Shown: positions 41,601 to 53,700 of the stretch, piece by piece
Layout of the letters: the number at the start of each line of letters is the position of its first letter
Position numbering within the stretch: position 1 is the stretch's first letter
Assembly: GCA_037013495.1 (NCBI GenBank)
Contig: CM072810.1
Coordinates: forward strand, 37,849,843 to 37,913,842
Source: Hippophae tibetana
Taxonomy: Eukaryota; Streptophyta; Magnoliopsida; Rosales; Elaeagnaceae
Length of the DNA: 64,000 nt
Reading direction: 5' to 3'
Program-made: the position numbers and the translations under genes
Notes under the pieces: generated by a model
Databases searched by the model: none
What the model saw: the letters and a program-made list of their open reading frames with translations, nothing else
What the model was told of the DNA's origin: nothing

Positions 41601-44000
41601 AAACATTTTGGAGACCACTCATATAGGCATTTGATCAAAAAATAAATCTAGAACTATGCAGCTGAACATAAATTTTGAACTCTATATCATGCAAGAGGAT
41701 GAAACTTTGAACAAATTCTATCCAGGTTTTTCAATCAATTTCAGCTACCCGTACAATTTGGATGGACCTATATGGAAAAAAAAGTAGATTCAGAAAATTG
41801 TTGTTAGCCTACATTATCCTTTTCAAGAAAAAGATAACTTGCTTAAATCCATATAGAAGGCCTGTGAACTTACTGTTAAATGAATCAGTTGGGAAATTAT
41901 TCGAACTGCATTATTTTTTGCCAAGATGATAGCAATCCACTTTCGCGGACGAAAAGAGCTTGAATTTATAGACATCAAGTATAGTTGTAGGAGCGAAGCT
42001 ATTTTGACACAATTGTTAGAAATGATGAATCTAATACCAATGAAGAGAAAATATCTATACTCTCCCATAGATTTACTAAATTTCTTGGAAACAATAAACC
42101 CGTGTTTAGGGATTTAAAAAAAAGGTAATCCGAGCTCTAAAATGATTATTTCAATGAATTTATTGTTGTATTTCTTCCAAGCAAAATCAAACATTTCGAG
42201 GACCACTCATATAGGCATTTGATCAAAAAATAAATCTATAACTATGCAGCTGAACATAAATTTTGAACTCTATATCATGCAAGAGGATGAAACTTTGAAA
42301 AAATTCTATGCAGGTTTTTCAATCAATTTCAGCTACCCGTACAATTTGGATGGACATATTTGGAAAAAAAAGTAGATTGAGAAAATTGTTGTTAGTCTAC
42401 ATTATCATTTTCAAGAAGAAGATACCTTGCTTAAATCCATATAGAAGGCCTGTGAACTTACTGTTAAATGAATCAGTCGGGAAATTATTCGAACTGCATT
42501 ATTTGTTGCCAACATGATAGCAATCCACTTTCGCGGACGAAAAGAGCTTGAATTTATAGACATCAAGTATAGTTGTAGGAGCGAAGCTATTTTGACACAA
42601 TTGTTAGAAATGATGAATCTAATACCAATGAAGAGAAAATATCTATACTCTCCCATAGATTTACTAAATTTCTTAGAAAGAATAAACCTGTGTTTAGGGA
42701 TTTAAAAAAAAGGTAATCTGAGCTCTAAAATGATTATTTCAATGAATTTATAGTTGTATTTCTTCCAAACAAAATCAAACATTTTGGAGACCATTCATAT
42801 AGGCATATTATCAAAAAATAAATCTAGAACTATGCAGCTGAACATAAATTTTGAACTCTATATCATGCAAGAGGATGAAACTTTGAACAAATTCTATGCA
42901 GGTTTTTCAATCAATTTCAGCTACCCGTACAATTTGGATGGAAATATCTGGAAAAAAAATTAGATTGAGAAAATTGTTGTTAGTCTACATTATCATTTTC
43001 AAGAAGAAGATACCTTGCTTAAATCCATATAGAAGGCCTGTGAACTTACTGTTAAATGAATCAGTCGGGTAATTATTCGAACTGCATTATTTGTTGCCAA
43101 CATGATAGCAATCCACTTTCGCGGACGAAAAGAGCTTGAATTTATAGACATCAAGTATAGTGGTACGAGCAAAGCTATTTTGACACAATTGTAAAAATGA
43201 TGAATTTAATACCAATGAAGAGAAAATATCTATTCTCTCCCATAGATTTACTAAATTTCTTAGAAAGAATAAACCTCTTTTTAGGGATTTAAAAAAAAGG
43301 TAATCTGAGCTCTAAAATGATTATTTCAATGAATTTATAGTTGTATTTCTTCCAAGCAAAATCAAACATTTCGGAGACCACTCATATAGGCATTTGAGCA
43401 AAAAACTAAATCTAGAACTATGCAGATGAACAGAAATTTTGAACTCTATATCATGCAAGAGGATGAAACTTTGAACAAATTGTATGCAGGTTTTTCAATC
43501 AATTTCAGCTACCCGTACAATTTTGATGGACCTATTTGGAAAAAAAAGTAGATTGAGAAAATTGTTGTTAGCCTACATTATCATTTTCAAGAAAAATATA
43601 CCTTGCTTAAATCCATATAGATGGCCTGTGAACTTACTGTTAAATGAATCAGTTGGGAAATTATTCGAACTGCATTATTTGTTGCCAAGATGATAGCAAT
43701 CCACTTTCGCGGATGGAAAGAGCTTGACTTTATAGACATCAAGTATAGTGGTACGAGCGAAGCAATTTTGACACAATTGTTAGAATTGAAGAATCTAATA
43801 CCAATGAAGAGAAAATATCTATACTTTCCCATAGATTTAATAAATTTCTTAGAAAGAATAAACCCATTTTTAGGGATTTAAAAAAAAGGTAATCCGAGCT
43901 CTAAAATGATTATTTCATTGAATTTATAGTTGTATTTCTTCCAAGCAACTTCAAACATTTTGGAGACCACTCATATAGGCATTTGATCAAAAAATAAATC
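38640..44000 (+). repeat. Mosaic of U, V, W and X monomers (2,338-bp U-to-U unit)
   Basis: Anchors: U 39000, V 39588, W 40176, X 40750, U 41338, V' 41926, V 42514, W' 43102, U' 43690. U copies share AGATGGCCTGTG, CAGTTGTGAAATT, GATTAACTAAATTTC and CTATCCAGG. The U-to-U distance is 2,338 bp because the intervening W has lost 15 bp. V copies share CCAACATGATAGC and AGTTGTAGGAGC. The linker after the V at 42514 (GGTAATCTGAGC, CCAAACAAAATC, GGCATATTATC) matches that after 37235, an offset of 5,279 bp or nine monomers. X at 40750 has GAAGGGAAAATATC, GGGATTTTCAAAAAAGG and TGTATTGCTTCC. Confidence 0.85.
40346..40370 (+). repeat. 15-bp microdeletion in a W monomer
   Basis: Most monomers read TTTTTAGGGATTT, then an A tract and GGTAATCC. 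Here the sequence runs TCTTTTTAGGTAATCC, with 15 bp including the whole A tract missing between two GG dinucleotides. The sister monomer W' (43102) keeps the tract but shares the CCTCTTTTTAGG context, so it shows the state before the loss. The result is the short 574-bp anchor interval ending at 40,750. The same deletion is found near 50,360-50,380. Confidence 0.93.
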
Positions 44001-45290
44001 TAGAACTATGCAGCTGAACATAAATTTTGAACTCTATATCATGCAAGAGGATGAAACTTTGAACAAATTCTATGTAGGTTTTTCAATCAATTTTAGCTAC
44101 CCGTACAATTTGGATGGACCTATTTGGAAAAAAAAGTAGATTCAGAAAATTGTTGTTAGCCTACATTATCATTTTCAAGAAAAAGATAACTTGCTTAAAT
44201 CCATATAGAAGGCCTGTGAACTTACTGTTAAATGAATCAGTTGGGAAATTATTCGAACTGCATTATTTTTTGCCAAGATGATAGCAATCCACTTTCGCGG
44301 ACGAAAAGAGCTTGAATTTATAGACATCAAGTATAGTTGTAGGAGCGAAGCTATTTTGACACAATTGTTAGAAATGATGAATCTAATACCAATGAAGAGA
44401 AAATATCTATACTCTCCCATAGATTTACTAAATTTCTTGGAAACAATAAACCCGTGTTTAGGGATTTAAAAAAAAGGTAATCCGAGCTCTAAAATGATTA
44501 TTTCAATGAATTTATTGTTGTATTTCTTCCAAGCAAAATCAAACATTTCGGAGACCACTCATATAGGCATTTGATCAAAAAATAAATCTATAACTATGCA
44601 GCTGAACATAAATTTTGAACTCTATATCATGCAAGAGGATGAAACTTTGAACAAATTCTATGCAGGTTTTTCAATCAATTTCAGCTACCCGTACAATTTG
44701 GATGGACATATTTGGAAAAAAAAGTAGATTGAGAAAATTGTTGTTAGTCTACATTATCATTTTCAAGAAGAAGATACCTTGCTTAAATCCATATAGAAGG
44801 CCTGTGAACTTACTGTTAAATGAATCAGTCGGGAAATTATTCGAACTGCATTATTTGTTGCCAACATGATAACAATCCACTTTCGCGGACGAAAAGAGCT
44901 TGAATTTATAGACATCAAGTATAGTTGTAGGAGCGAAGCTATTTTGACACAATTGTTAGAAATGATGAATCTAATACCAATGAAGAGAAAATATCTATAC
45001 TCTCCCATAGATTTACTAAATTTCTTAGAAAGAATAAACCCATGTTTAGGGATTTAAAAAAAAGGTAATCCGAGCTCTAAAATGATTATTTCAATGAATT
45101 TATTGTTGTATTTCTTCCAAGTAAAATCAAACATTTCGGAGACCACTCATATAGGCATTTGAGCAAAAAACTAAATCTAGAACTATGCAGATGAACAGTA
45201 ATTTTGAACTCTATATCATGCAAGTGCATGAAACTTTGAACAAATTCTATGCAGGTTTTTCAATCATTATCAACTACCCGTACAATTTGG

Positions 45291-45318
45291 ATGGACCTAT
45301 TTGGATGGACCTATTTGG
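45291..45318 (+). repeat. 14-bp tandem duplication inside monomer, first copy
   Basis: ATGGACCTATTTGG is present twice in a row (45,291-45,304 and 45,305-45,318), where other monomers have it once. It gives the 603-bp interval between anchors 44866 and 45469. It also shifts the downstream frame so that a 95-codon open frame (45,185-45,472) appears, an accident of the duplication and not evidence of a gene. Confidence 0.96.
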
Positions 45319-47069
45319 AAAAAAAAGTAGATTGAGAAAATTGTTGTTAGCCTACATTATCATTTCCAAGAAAAAGATACCTTGCTTAAATCCATACAGA
45401 AGGCATGTGAACTTACTGTTAAATGAATCAGTTGGGAAATTATTCGAACTGCATTATTTGTTGCCAAGATGATAGCAATCCACTTTCACGGATGGAAAGA
45501 GCTTGACTTTATAGACATCAAGTATAGTGGTACGAGCGAAGCAATTTTGACACAATTGTTAGAATTGATGAATCTAATACCAATGAAGAGAAAATATCTA
45601 TACTTTCCCATAGATTTACTAAATTTCATAAAAAGAATAAACCCGTTTTTAGGTATTTAAAAAAAAGGTAATCCGAGCTCTAAATTGATTATTTCATTGA
45701 ATTTATAGTTGTATTTCTTCCAAGCAACTTCGAACATTTTGGAGACCACTTATATAGGCATTTGATCAAAAAATAATTCTAGAACTATGCAGCTGAACAT
45801 AAATTTTGAACTCTATATCATGCAAGAGGATGAAACTTTGAACAAATTCTATGTAGGTTTTTCAATCAATTTTAGCTACCCGTACAATTTGGATGGACCT
45901 ATTTGGAAAAAAAAGTAGATTCAGAAAATTGTTGTTAGCCTACATTATCATTTTCAAGAAAAAGATAACTTGCTTAAATCCATATAGAAGGCCTGTGAAC
46001 TTACTGTTAAATGAATCAGTTGGGAAATTATTCGAACTGCATTATTTTTTGCCAAGATGATAGCAATCCACTTTCGCGGACGAAAAGAGCTTGAATTTAT
46101 AGACATCAAGTATAGTTGTAGGAGCGAAGCTATTTTGACACAATTGTTAGAAATGATGAATCTAATACCAATGAAGAGAAAATATCTATACTCTCCCATA
46201 GATTTACTAAATTTCTTGGAAACAATAAACCCGTGTTTAGGGATTTAAAAAAAAGGTAATCCGAGCTCTAAAATGATTATTTCAATGAATTTATTGTTGT
46301 ATTTCTTCCAAGCAAAATCAAACATTTCGGAGACCACTCATATAGGCATTTGATCAAAAAATAAATCTATAACTATGCAGCTGAACATAAATTTTGAACT
46401 CTATATCATGCAAGAGGATGAAACTTTGAACAAATTCTATGCAGGTTTTTCAATCAATTTCAGCTACCCGTACAATTTGGATGGACATATTTGGAAAAAA
46501 AAGTAGATTGAGAAAATTGTTGTTAGTCTACATTATCATTTTCAAGAAGAAGATACCTTGCTTAAATCCATATAGAAGGCCTGTGAACTTACTGTTAAAT
46601 GAATCAGTCGGGAAATTATTCGAACTGCATTATTTGTTGCCAACATGATAGCAATCCACTTTCGCGGACGAAAAGAGCTTGAATTTATAGACATCAAGTA
46701 TAGTTGTAGGAGCGAAGCTATTTTGACACAATTGTTAGAAATGATGAATCTAATACCAATGAAGAGAAAATATCTATACTCTCCCATAGATTTACTAAAT
46801 TTCTTAGAAAGAATAAACCCATGTTTAGGGATTTAAAAAAAAGGTAATCCGAGCTCTAAAATGATTATTTCAATGAATTTATTGTTGTATTTCTTCCAAG
46901 TAAAATCAAACATTTCGGAGACCACTCATATAGGCATTTGAGCAAAAAACTAAATCTAGAACTATGCAGATGAACAGTAATTTTGAACTCTATATCATGC
47001 AAGTGCATGAAACTTTGAACAAATTCTATGCAGGTTTTTCAATCATTATCAACTACCCGTACAATTTGG

Positions 47070-47097
47070 ATGGACCTATTTGGATGGACCTATTTGG
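47070..47097 (+). repeat. 14-bp tandem duplication inside monomer, second copy
   Basis: The same doubled ATGGACCTATTTGG lies at 47,070-47,083 and 47,084-47,097, exactly 1,779 bp after the first. The event therefore predates duplication of the V'-V-X' trimer. It is absent from the truncated third unit, which switches to another linker first. Confidence 0.96.
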
Positions 47098-48819
47098 AAA
47101 AAAAAGTAGATTGAGAAAATTGTTGTTAGCCTACATTATCATTTCCAAGAAAAAGATACCTTGCTTAAATCCATATAGAAGGCATGTGAACTTACTGTTA
47201 AATGAATCAGTTGGGAAATTATTCGAACTGCATTATTTGTTGCCAAGATGATAGCAATCCACTTTCACGGATGGAAAGAGCTTGACTTTATAGACATCAA
47301 GTATAGTGGTACGAGCGAAGCAATTTTGACACAATTGTTAGAATTGATGAATCTAATACCAATGAAGAGAAAATATCTATACTTTCCCATAGATTTACTA
47401 AATTTCATAAAAAGAATAAACCCGTTTTTAGGTATTTAAAAAAAAGGTAATCCGAGCTCTAAATTGATTATTTCATTGAATTTATAGTTGTATTTCTTCC
47501 AAGCAACTTCGAACATTTTGGAGACCACTTATATAGGCATTTGATCAAAAAATAATTCTAGAACTATGCAGCTGAACATAAATTTTGAACTCTATATCAT
47601 GCAAGAGGATGAAACTTTGAACAAATTCTATGTAGGTTTTTCAATCAATTTTAGCTACCCGTACAATTTGGATGGACCTATTTGGAAAAAAAAGTAGATT
47701 CAGAAAATTGTTGTTAGCCTACATTATCATTTTCAAGAAAAAGATAACTTGCTTAAATCCATATAGAAGGCCTGTGAACTTACTGTTAAATGAATCAGTT
47801 GGGAAATTATTCGAACTGCATTATTTTTTGCCAAGATGATAGCAATCCACTTTCGCGGACGAAAAGAGCTTGAATTTATAGACATCAAGTATAGTTGTAG
47901 GAGCGAAGCTATTTTGACACAATTGTTAGAAATGATGAATCTAATACCAATGAAGAGAAAATATCTATACTCTCCCATAGATTTACTAAATTTCTTGGAA
48001 ACAATAAACCCGTGTTTAGGGATTTAAAAAAAAGGTAATCCGAGCTCTAAAATGATTATTTCAATGAATTTATTGTTGTATTTCTTCCAAGCAAAATCAA
48101 ACATTTCGGAGACCACTCATATAGGCATTTGATCAAAAAATAAATCTATAACTATGCAGCTGAACATAAATTTTGAACTCTATATCATGCAAGAGGATGA
48201 AACTTTGAACAAATTCTATGCAGGTTTTTCAATCAATTTCAGCTACCCGTACAATTTGGATGGACATATTTGGAAAAAAAAGTAGATTGAGAAAATTGTT
48301 GTTAGTCTACATTATCATTTTCAAGAAGAAGATACCTTGCTTAAATCCATATAGAAGGCCTGTGAACTTACTGTTAAATGAATCAGTCGGGAAATTATTC
48401 GAACTGCATTATTTGTTGCCAACATGATAGCAATCCACTTTCGCGGACGAAAAGAGCTTGAATTTATAGACATCAAGTATAGTTGTAGGAGCGAAGCTAT
48501 TTTGACACAATTGTTAGAAATGATGAATCTAATACCAATGAAGAGAAAATATCTATACTCTCCCATAGATTTACTAAATTTCTTAGAAAGAATAAACCCA
48601 TGTTTAGGGATTTAAAAAAAAGGTAATCCGAGCTCTAAAATGATTATTTCAATGAATTTATTGTTGTATTTCTTCCAAGTAAAATCAAACATTTCGGAGA
48701 CCACTCATATAGGCATTTGAGCAAAAAACTAAATCTAGAACTATGCAGATGAACAGTAATTTTGAACTCTATATCATGCAAGTGCATGAAACTTTGAACA
48801 AATTCTATGCAGGTTTTTC

Positions 48820-50762
48820 AATCAATTTCAGCTACCCGTACAATTTGGATGGACCTATTTGGAAAAAAAAGTAGATTCAGAAAATTGTTGTTAGCCTACA
48901 TTATCATTTTCAAGAAAAAGATAACTTGCTTAAATCCATATAGAAGGCCTGTGAACTTACTGTTAAATGAATCGGTTGGGAAATTATTCGAACTGCATTA
49001 TTTTTTGCCAAGATGATAGCAATCCACTTTCGCGGACGAAAAGAGTTTGAATTTATAGACATCAAGTATAGTTGTACGAGCGAAGCTATTTTGACACAAT
49101 TGTTAGAAATGATGAATCTAATACCAATGAAGAGAAAATATCTATACTCTCCCATAGATTTACTAAATTTCTTAGAAAGAATAGACCTGTTTTTAGGGAT
49201 TTAAAAAAAAGATAATTCGAGCTCTAAAATGATTATTTCAATGAATTTATTGTTGTATTTCTTTCAAGCAAAATCAAATATTTTGTAGACCACTCATATA
49301 GGCATTTGATCAAACAATAAATCTAGAACTATGCAGCTGAACATAAATTTTGAACTCTATATCATGCAAGAGGATGAAACTTTGAACAAATTCTATGTAG
49401 GTTTTTCAATCAATTTTAGCTACCCGTACAATTTGGATGGACATATTTGGAAAAAAAAGTAGATTGAGAAAATTGTTGTTAGTCTACATTATCATTTTCA
49501 AGAAGAAGATACCTTGCTTAAATCCATATAGAAGGCCTGTGAACTTACTATTTAATGAATCAGTCGGGGAATTATTCGAACTGCATTATTTGTTGCCAAG
49601 ATGATAGCAATCCACTTTCGCGGACGGAAAGAGCTTGAATTTATAGACATCAAGTATAGTTGTAGGAGCGAAGCTATTTTGACATAATTGTTAGAAATGA
49701 TGAATCTAATACCAATGAAGAGAAAATATCTATACTCTCCCATAGATTTACTAAATTTCTTAGAAAGAATAAACCCGTGTTTAGGGATTTAAAAAAAAGG
49801 TAATCCGAGCTCTAAAATGATTATTTCAATGAATTTATTGTTGTATTTCTTCCAAGCAAAATCAAACATTTCGGAGACCACTCATATAGGCATTTGATCA
49901 AAAAATAAATCTAGAACTATGCAGCTGAACATAAATTTTGAACACTATATCATGCAAGAGGATGAAACTTTGAACAAATTCTATGCAGGTTTTTCAATCA
50001 ATTTCAGCTACCCGTACAATTTGGATGGACCTATATGGAAAAAAAAGTAGATTGAGAAAATTGTTGTTAGCCTACATTATCATTTTCAAGAAAAAGATAA
50101 CTTGCTTAAATCCATATTGAAGGCCTGTGAACTTACTGTTAAATGAATCAGTTGGGAAATGATTCGAACTGCATTATTTGTTGCCAAGATGATAGCAATC
50201 CACTTTCGCGGACGAAAAGAGCTTGAATTTATAGTAATCAAGTATAGTTGTACGAGCGAAGCTATTTGGACACAATTGTTAGAAATGATGAATCTAATAC
50301 CAATGAAGAGAAAATATATATACTCTCCCATAGATTTACTAAATTTCTTAGAAAGAATAAACCTCTTTTTAGGTAATCCGAGCTCTAAAATGATTATTTC
50401 AATGAATTTATAGTTGTATTTCTTCCAAGCAAAATCAAACATTTCGGAGACCACTCATATAGGCATTTGAGCAAAAAACTAAATCTAGAACTATGCAGAT
50501 GAACAGTAATTTTGAACTCTATATCATGCAAGAGCATGAAACTTTGAACAAATTCTATGCAGGTTTTTCAATCATTATCAACTACCCGTACAATTTGGAT
50601 GGACCTATTTGGAAAAAAAAGTAGATTGAGAAAATTGTTGTTAGCCTACATTATCATTTCCAAGAAAAAGATACCTTGCTTAAATCCATATAGAAGGCAT
50701 GTGAACTTACTGATAAATGAATCAGTAGGGAAATTATTCGAACTGCATTATTTGTTGCCAAG
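48820..50762 (+). repeat. Mosaic stretch of V'-like and W monomers
   Basis: Anchors 49013, 49601 and 50189. The 49013 monomer has V'-like TTTTTTGCC upstream and AATAGACCTG near its end. The 49601 monomer is V-like (AGTTGTAGGAGC) but has the plain AAGATGATAGC anchor, and GACATAATTG breaks the usual frame. The 50189 monomer is W-like: it shares AAATATATATACTC with the W at 40176, and then the same 15-bp deletion near 50,371. No unique DNA is present. Confidence 0.82.
50355..50380 (+). repeat. 15-bp microdeletion in a second W monomer
   Basis: CCTCTTTTTAGGTAATCC repeats the junction found at 40,346-40,370, and the AAATATATATACTC variant just upstream is shared as well. The anchors of the two W copies are 10,013 bp apart, about 17 monomers. 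A shared junction plus a shared neighbouring variant argues for copying of one deleted ancestor, not two independent events. Confidence 0.92.
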
Positions 50763-53700
50763 ATGATAGCAATCCACTTTCGTGGACGGAAAGAGCTTGA
50801 CTTTATAGACATCAAGTATAGTGGTACGAGCGAAGCAATTTTGACACAATTGTTAGAATTGATGAATCTAATACCAATGAAGAGAAAATATCTATACTTT
50901 CCCATAGATTTACTAAATTTCATAAAAAGAATAAACCTGTTTTTAGGTATTTAAAAAAAAGGTAATCCGAGCTCTAAATTGATTATTTCATTGAATTTAT
51001 AGTTGTATTTCTTCCAAGCAACTTCGAACATTTTGGAGACCACTCATATAGGCATTTGATAAAAAAATAATTCTAGAACTATGCAGCTGAACATAAATTT
51101 TGAACTCTATATCATGCAAGAGGATGAAACTTTGAACAAATTCTATGTAGGTTTTTCAATCAATTTTAGCTACCCGTACAATTTGGATGGACCTATTTGG
51201 AAAAAAAAGTAGATTCAGAAAATTGTTGTTAGCCTACATTATCATTTTCAAGAAAAAGATAACTTGCTTAAATCCATATAGAAGGCCTGTGAACTTACTG
51301 TTAAATGAATCAGTTGGGAAATTATTCGAACTGCATTATTTTTTGCCAAGATGATAGCAATCCACTTTCGCGGACGAAAAGAGCTTGAATTTATAGACAT
51401 CAAGTATAGTTGTACGAGCGAATCTATTTTGACACAATTGTTAGAAATGATGAATCTAATACCAATGAAGAGAAAATATCTATACTCTCCCATAGATTTA
51501 CTAAATTTCTTAGAAAGAATAAACCCGTTTTTAGGGATTTAAAAAAAAGGTAATTCGAGCTCTAAAATGATTATTTCAATGAATTTATTGTTGTATTTCT
51601 TCCAAGCAAAATCAAACATTTCGGAGACCACTCATATAGGCATTTGATCAAAAAATAAATCTAGAACTATGCAGCTGAACATAAATTTTGAACTCTATAT
51701 CATGCAAGAGGATGAAACTTTGAACAAATTCTATGTAGGTTTTTCAATCAATTTTAGCTACCCGTACAATTTGGATGGACATATTTGGAAAAAAAAAGTA
51801 GATTGAGAAAATTGTTGTTAGTCTACATTATCATTTTCAAGAAGAAGATACCTTGCTTAAATCCATATAGAAGGCCTGTGAACTTACTGTTTAATGAATC
51901 AGTCGGGAAATTATTCGAACTGCATTATTTGTTGCCAAGATGATAGCAATCCACTTTCGTGGACGGAAAGAGCTTAACTTTATAGACATCAAGTATAGTG
52001 GTACGAGCAAAGCTATTTTGACACAATTGTTAGAAATGATGAATCTAATACCAATGAAGGGAAAATATCTATACTTTCGCATAGATTTACTAAATTTCTT
52101 AGAAAGAATAAACCCATTTTTAGGGATTTTCAAAAAAGGTAATCTGAGCTCTAAAATGATTATTTCAATGAATTTATAGTTGTATTGCTTCCAAGCTACT
52201 TTAAAAATTTCGGAGACCACTCATAGAGGTATTTGAGCAAAAAAAGAAATCTAGAACTATGCAGCTGAACAGAAATTTTGAAATCTATATCATGCAAGAG
52301 GATGAAACTTTGAACAAATTCTATGCAGGTTTTTCAATCAATTTCATCTACCCGTACAATTTGGATGGACCTATTTGGAAAAAAAAGTAGATTCAGAAAA
52401 TTGTTGTTAGCCTACATTATCATTTTCAAGAAAAAGATAACTTGCTTAAATCCATATAGAAGGCCTATGAAATTACTGTTAAATGAATCAGTTGGGAAAT
52501 TATTCGAACTGCATTATTTGTTGCCAAGATGATAGCAATCCACTTTCGCGGATGGAAAGAGCTTGAATTTATAGACATCAAGTATAGTGGTACGAGCGAA
52601 GCTATTTTGACACAATTGTTAGAAATGATGAATCTAATACCAATGAAGAGAAAATATCTATACTCTCCCATAGATTTACTAAATTTCTTAGAAAGAATAA
52701 ACCCGTGTTTAGGGATTTAAAAAAAAGGTAATCCGAGCTCTAAAATGATTATTTCAATGAATTTATTGTTGTATTTCTTCCAAGCAAAGTCAAACATTTT
52801 GGAGACCACTCATATAGGCATTTGATCAAAAAATAAATCTAGAACAATGCAGCTGATCATAAATTTTGAATTCTATATCATGCAAGAGGTTGATACTTTG
52901 AACAAATTCTATGCAGGTTTTTCAATCAATTTCAGCTACCCGTACAATTTGGATGGACATATTTGGAAAAAAAAGTAGATTGAGAAAATTGATGTTAGTC
53001 TACATTATCATTTTCAAGAAGAAGATACCTTGCTTAAATCCATATAGAAGGCCTGTGAACTTACTGTTAAATGAATCAGTCGGGAAATTATTCGAACTGC
53101 ATTATTTGTTGCCAACATGATAGCAATCCACTTTCACGGAGGAAAAGAGCTTGAATTTATAGGCATCAAGTATAGTGGTACGAGCAAAGCTATTTTGCCA
53201 CAATTGTTAGAAATGATGAATTTAATACCAATGAAGAGAAAATATCTATACTCTCCCATAGATTTACTAAATTTCTTAGAAAGAATAAACCACTTTTTAG
53301 GGATTTAAAAAAAAGGTAATCCGAGCTCTAAAATGATTATTTCAATGAATTTATAGTTGTATTTCTTCCAAGCAAAATCAAACATTTCGGAGACCACTCA
53401 TATAGGCATTTGAGCAAAAAACTAAATCTAGAACTATGCAGATGAACAGTAATTTTGAACTCTATATCATGCAAGAGGATGAAACTTTGAACAAATTCTA
53501 TGCAGGTTTTTCAATCATTATCAACTACCCGTACAATTTGGATGGACCTATTTGGAAAAAAAAGTAGATTGAGAAAATTGTTGTTAGCCTACATTATCAT
53601 TTCCAAGAAAAAGATACCTTGCTTAAATCCATATAGAAGGCATGTGAACTTACTGTTAAATGAATCAGTTGGGAAATTATTCGAACTGCATTATTTGTTG

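Larger units (their letters stand above)
44000..48820 (+). repeat. HOR block 8: 1,779-bp trimer V'-V-X', 2.7 near-identical copies
   Basis: Anchors 44278-44866-45469, 46057-46645-47248 and 47836-48424. Each complete unit is 1,779 bp because X' carries a 14-bp tandem duplication. V' has TTCTTGGAAACAATAAACCC and CATTATTTTTTGCC. V has CCAACATGATAGC and AACCCATGTTTAGG. The X' linker has GCAAGTGCATGAAAC. Only a couple of differences are seen between units, such as ATAACAATCC near 44,870 against ATAGCAATCC, and CCATACAGAAGG near 45,395 against CCATATAGAAGG. This makes it, with block 1, one of the youngest amplifications in the window. The third unit breaks off inside the X' linker near 48,820. Confidence 0.93.
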
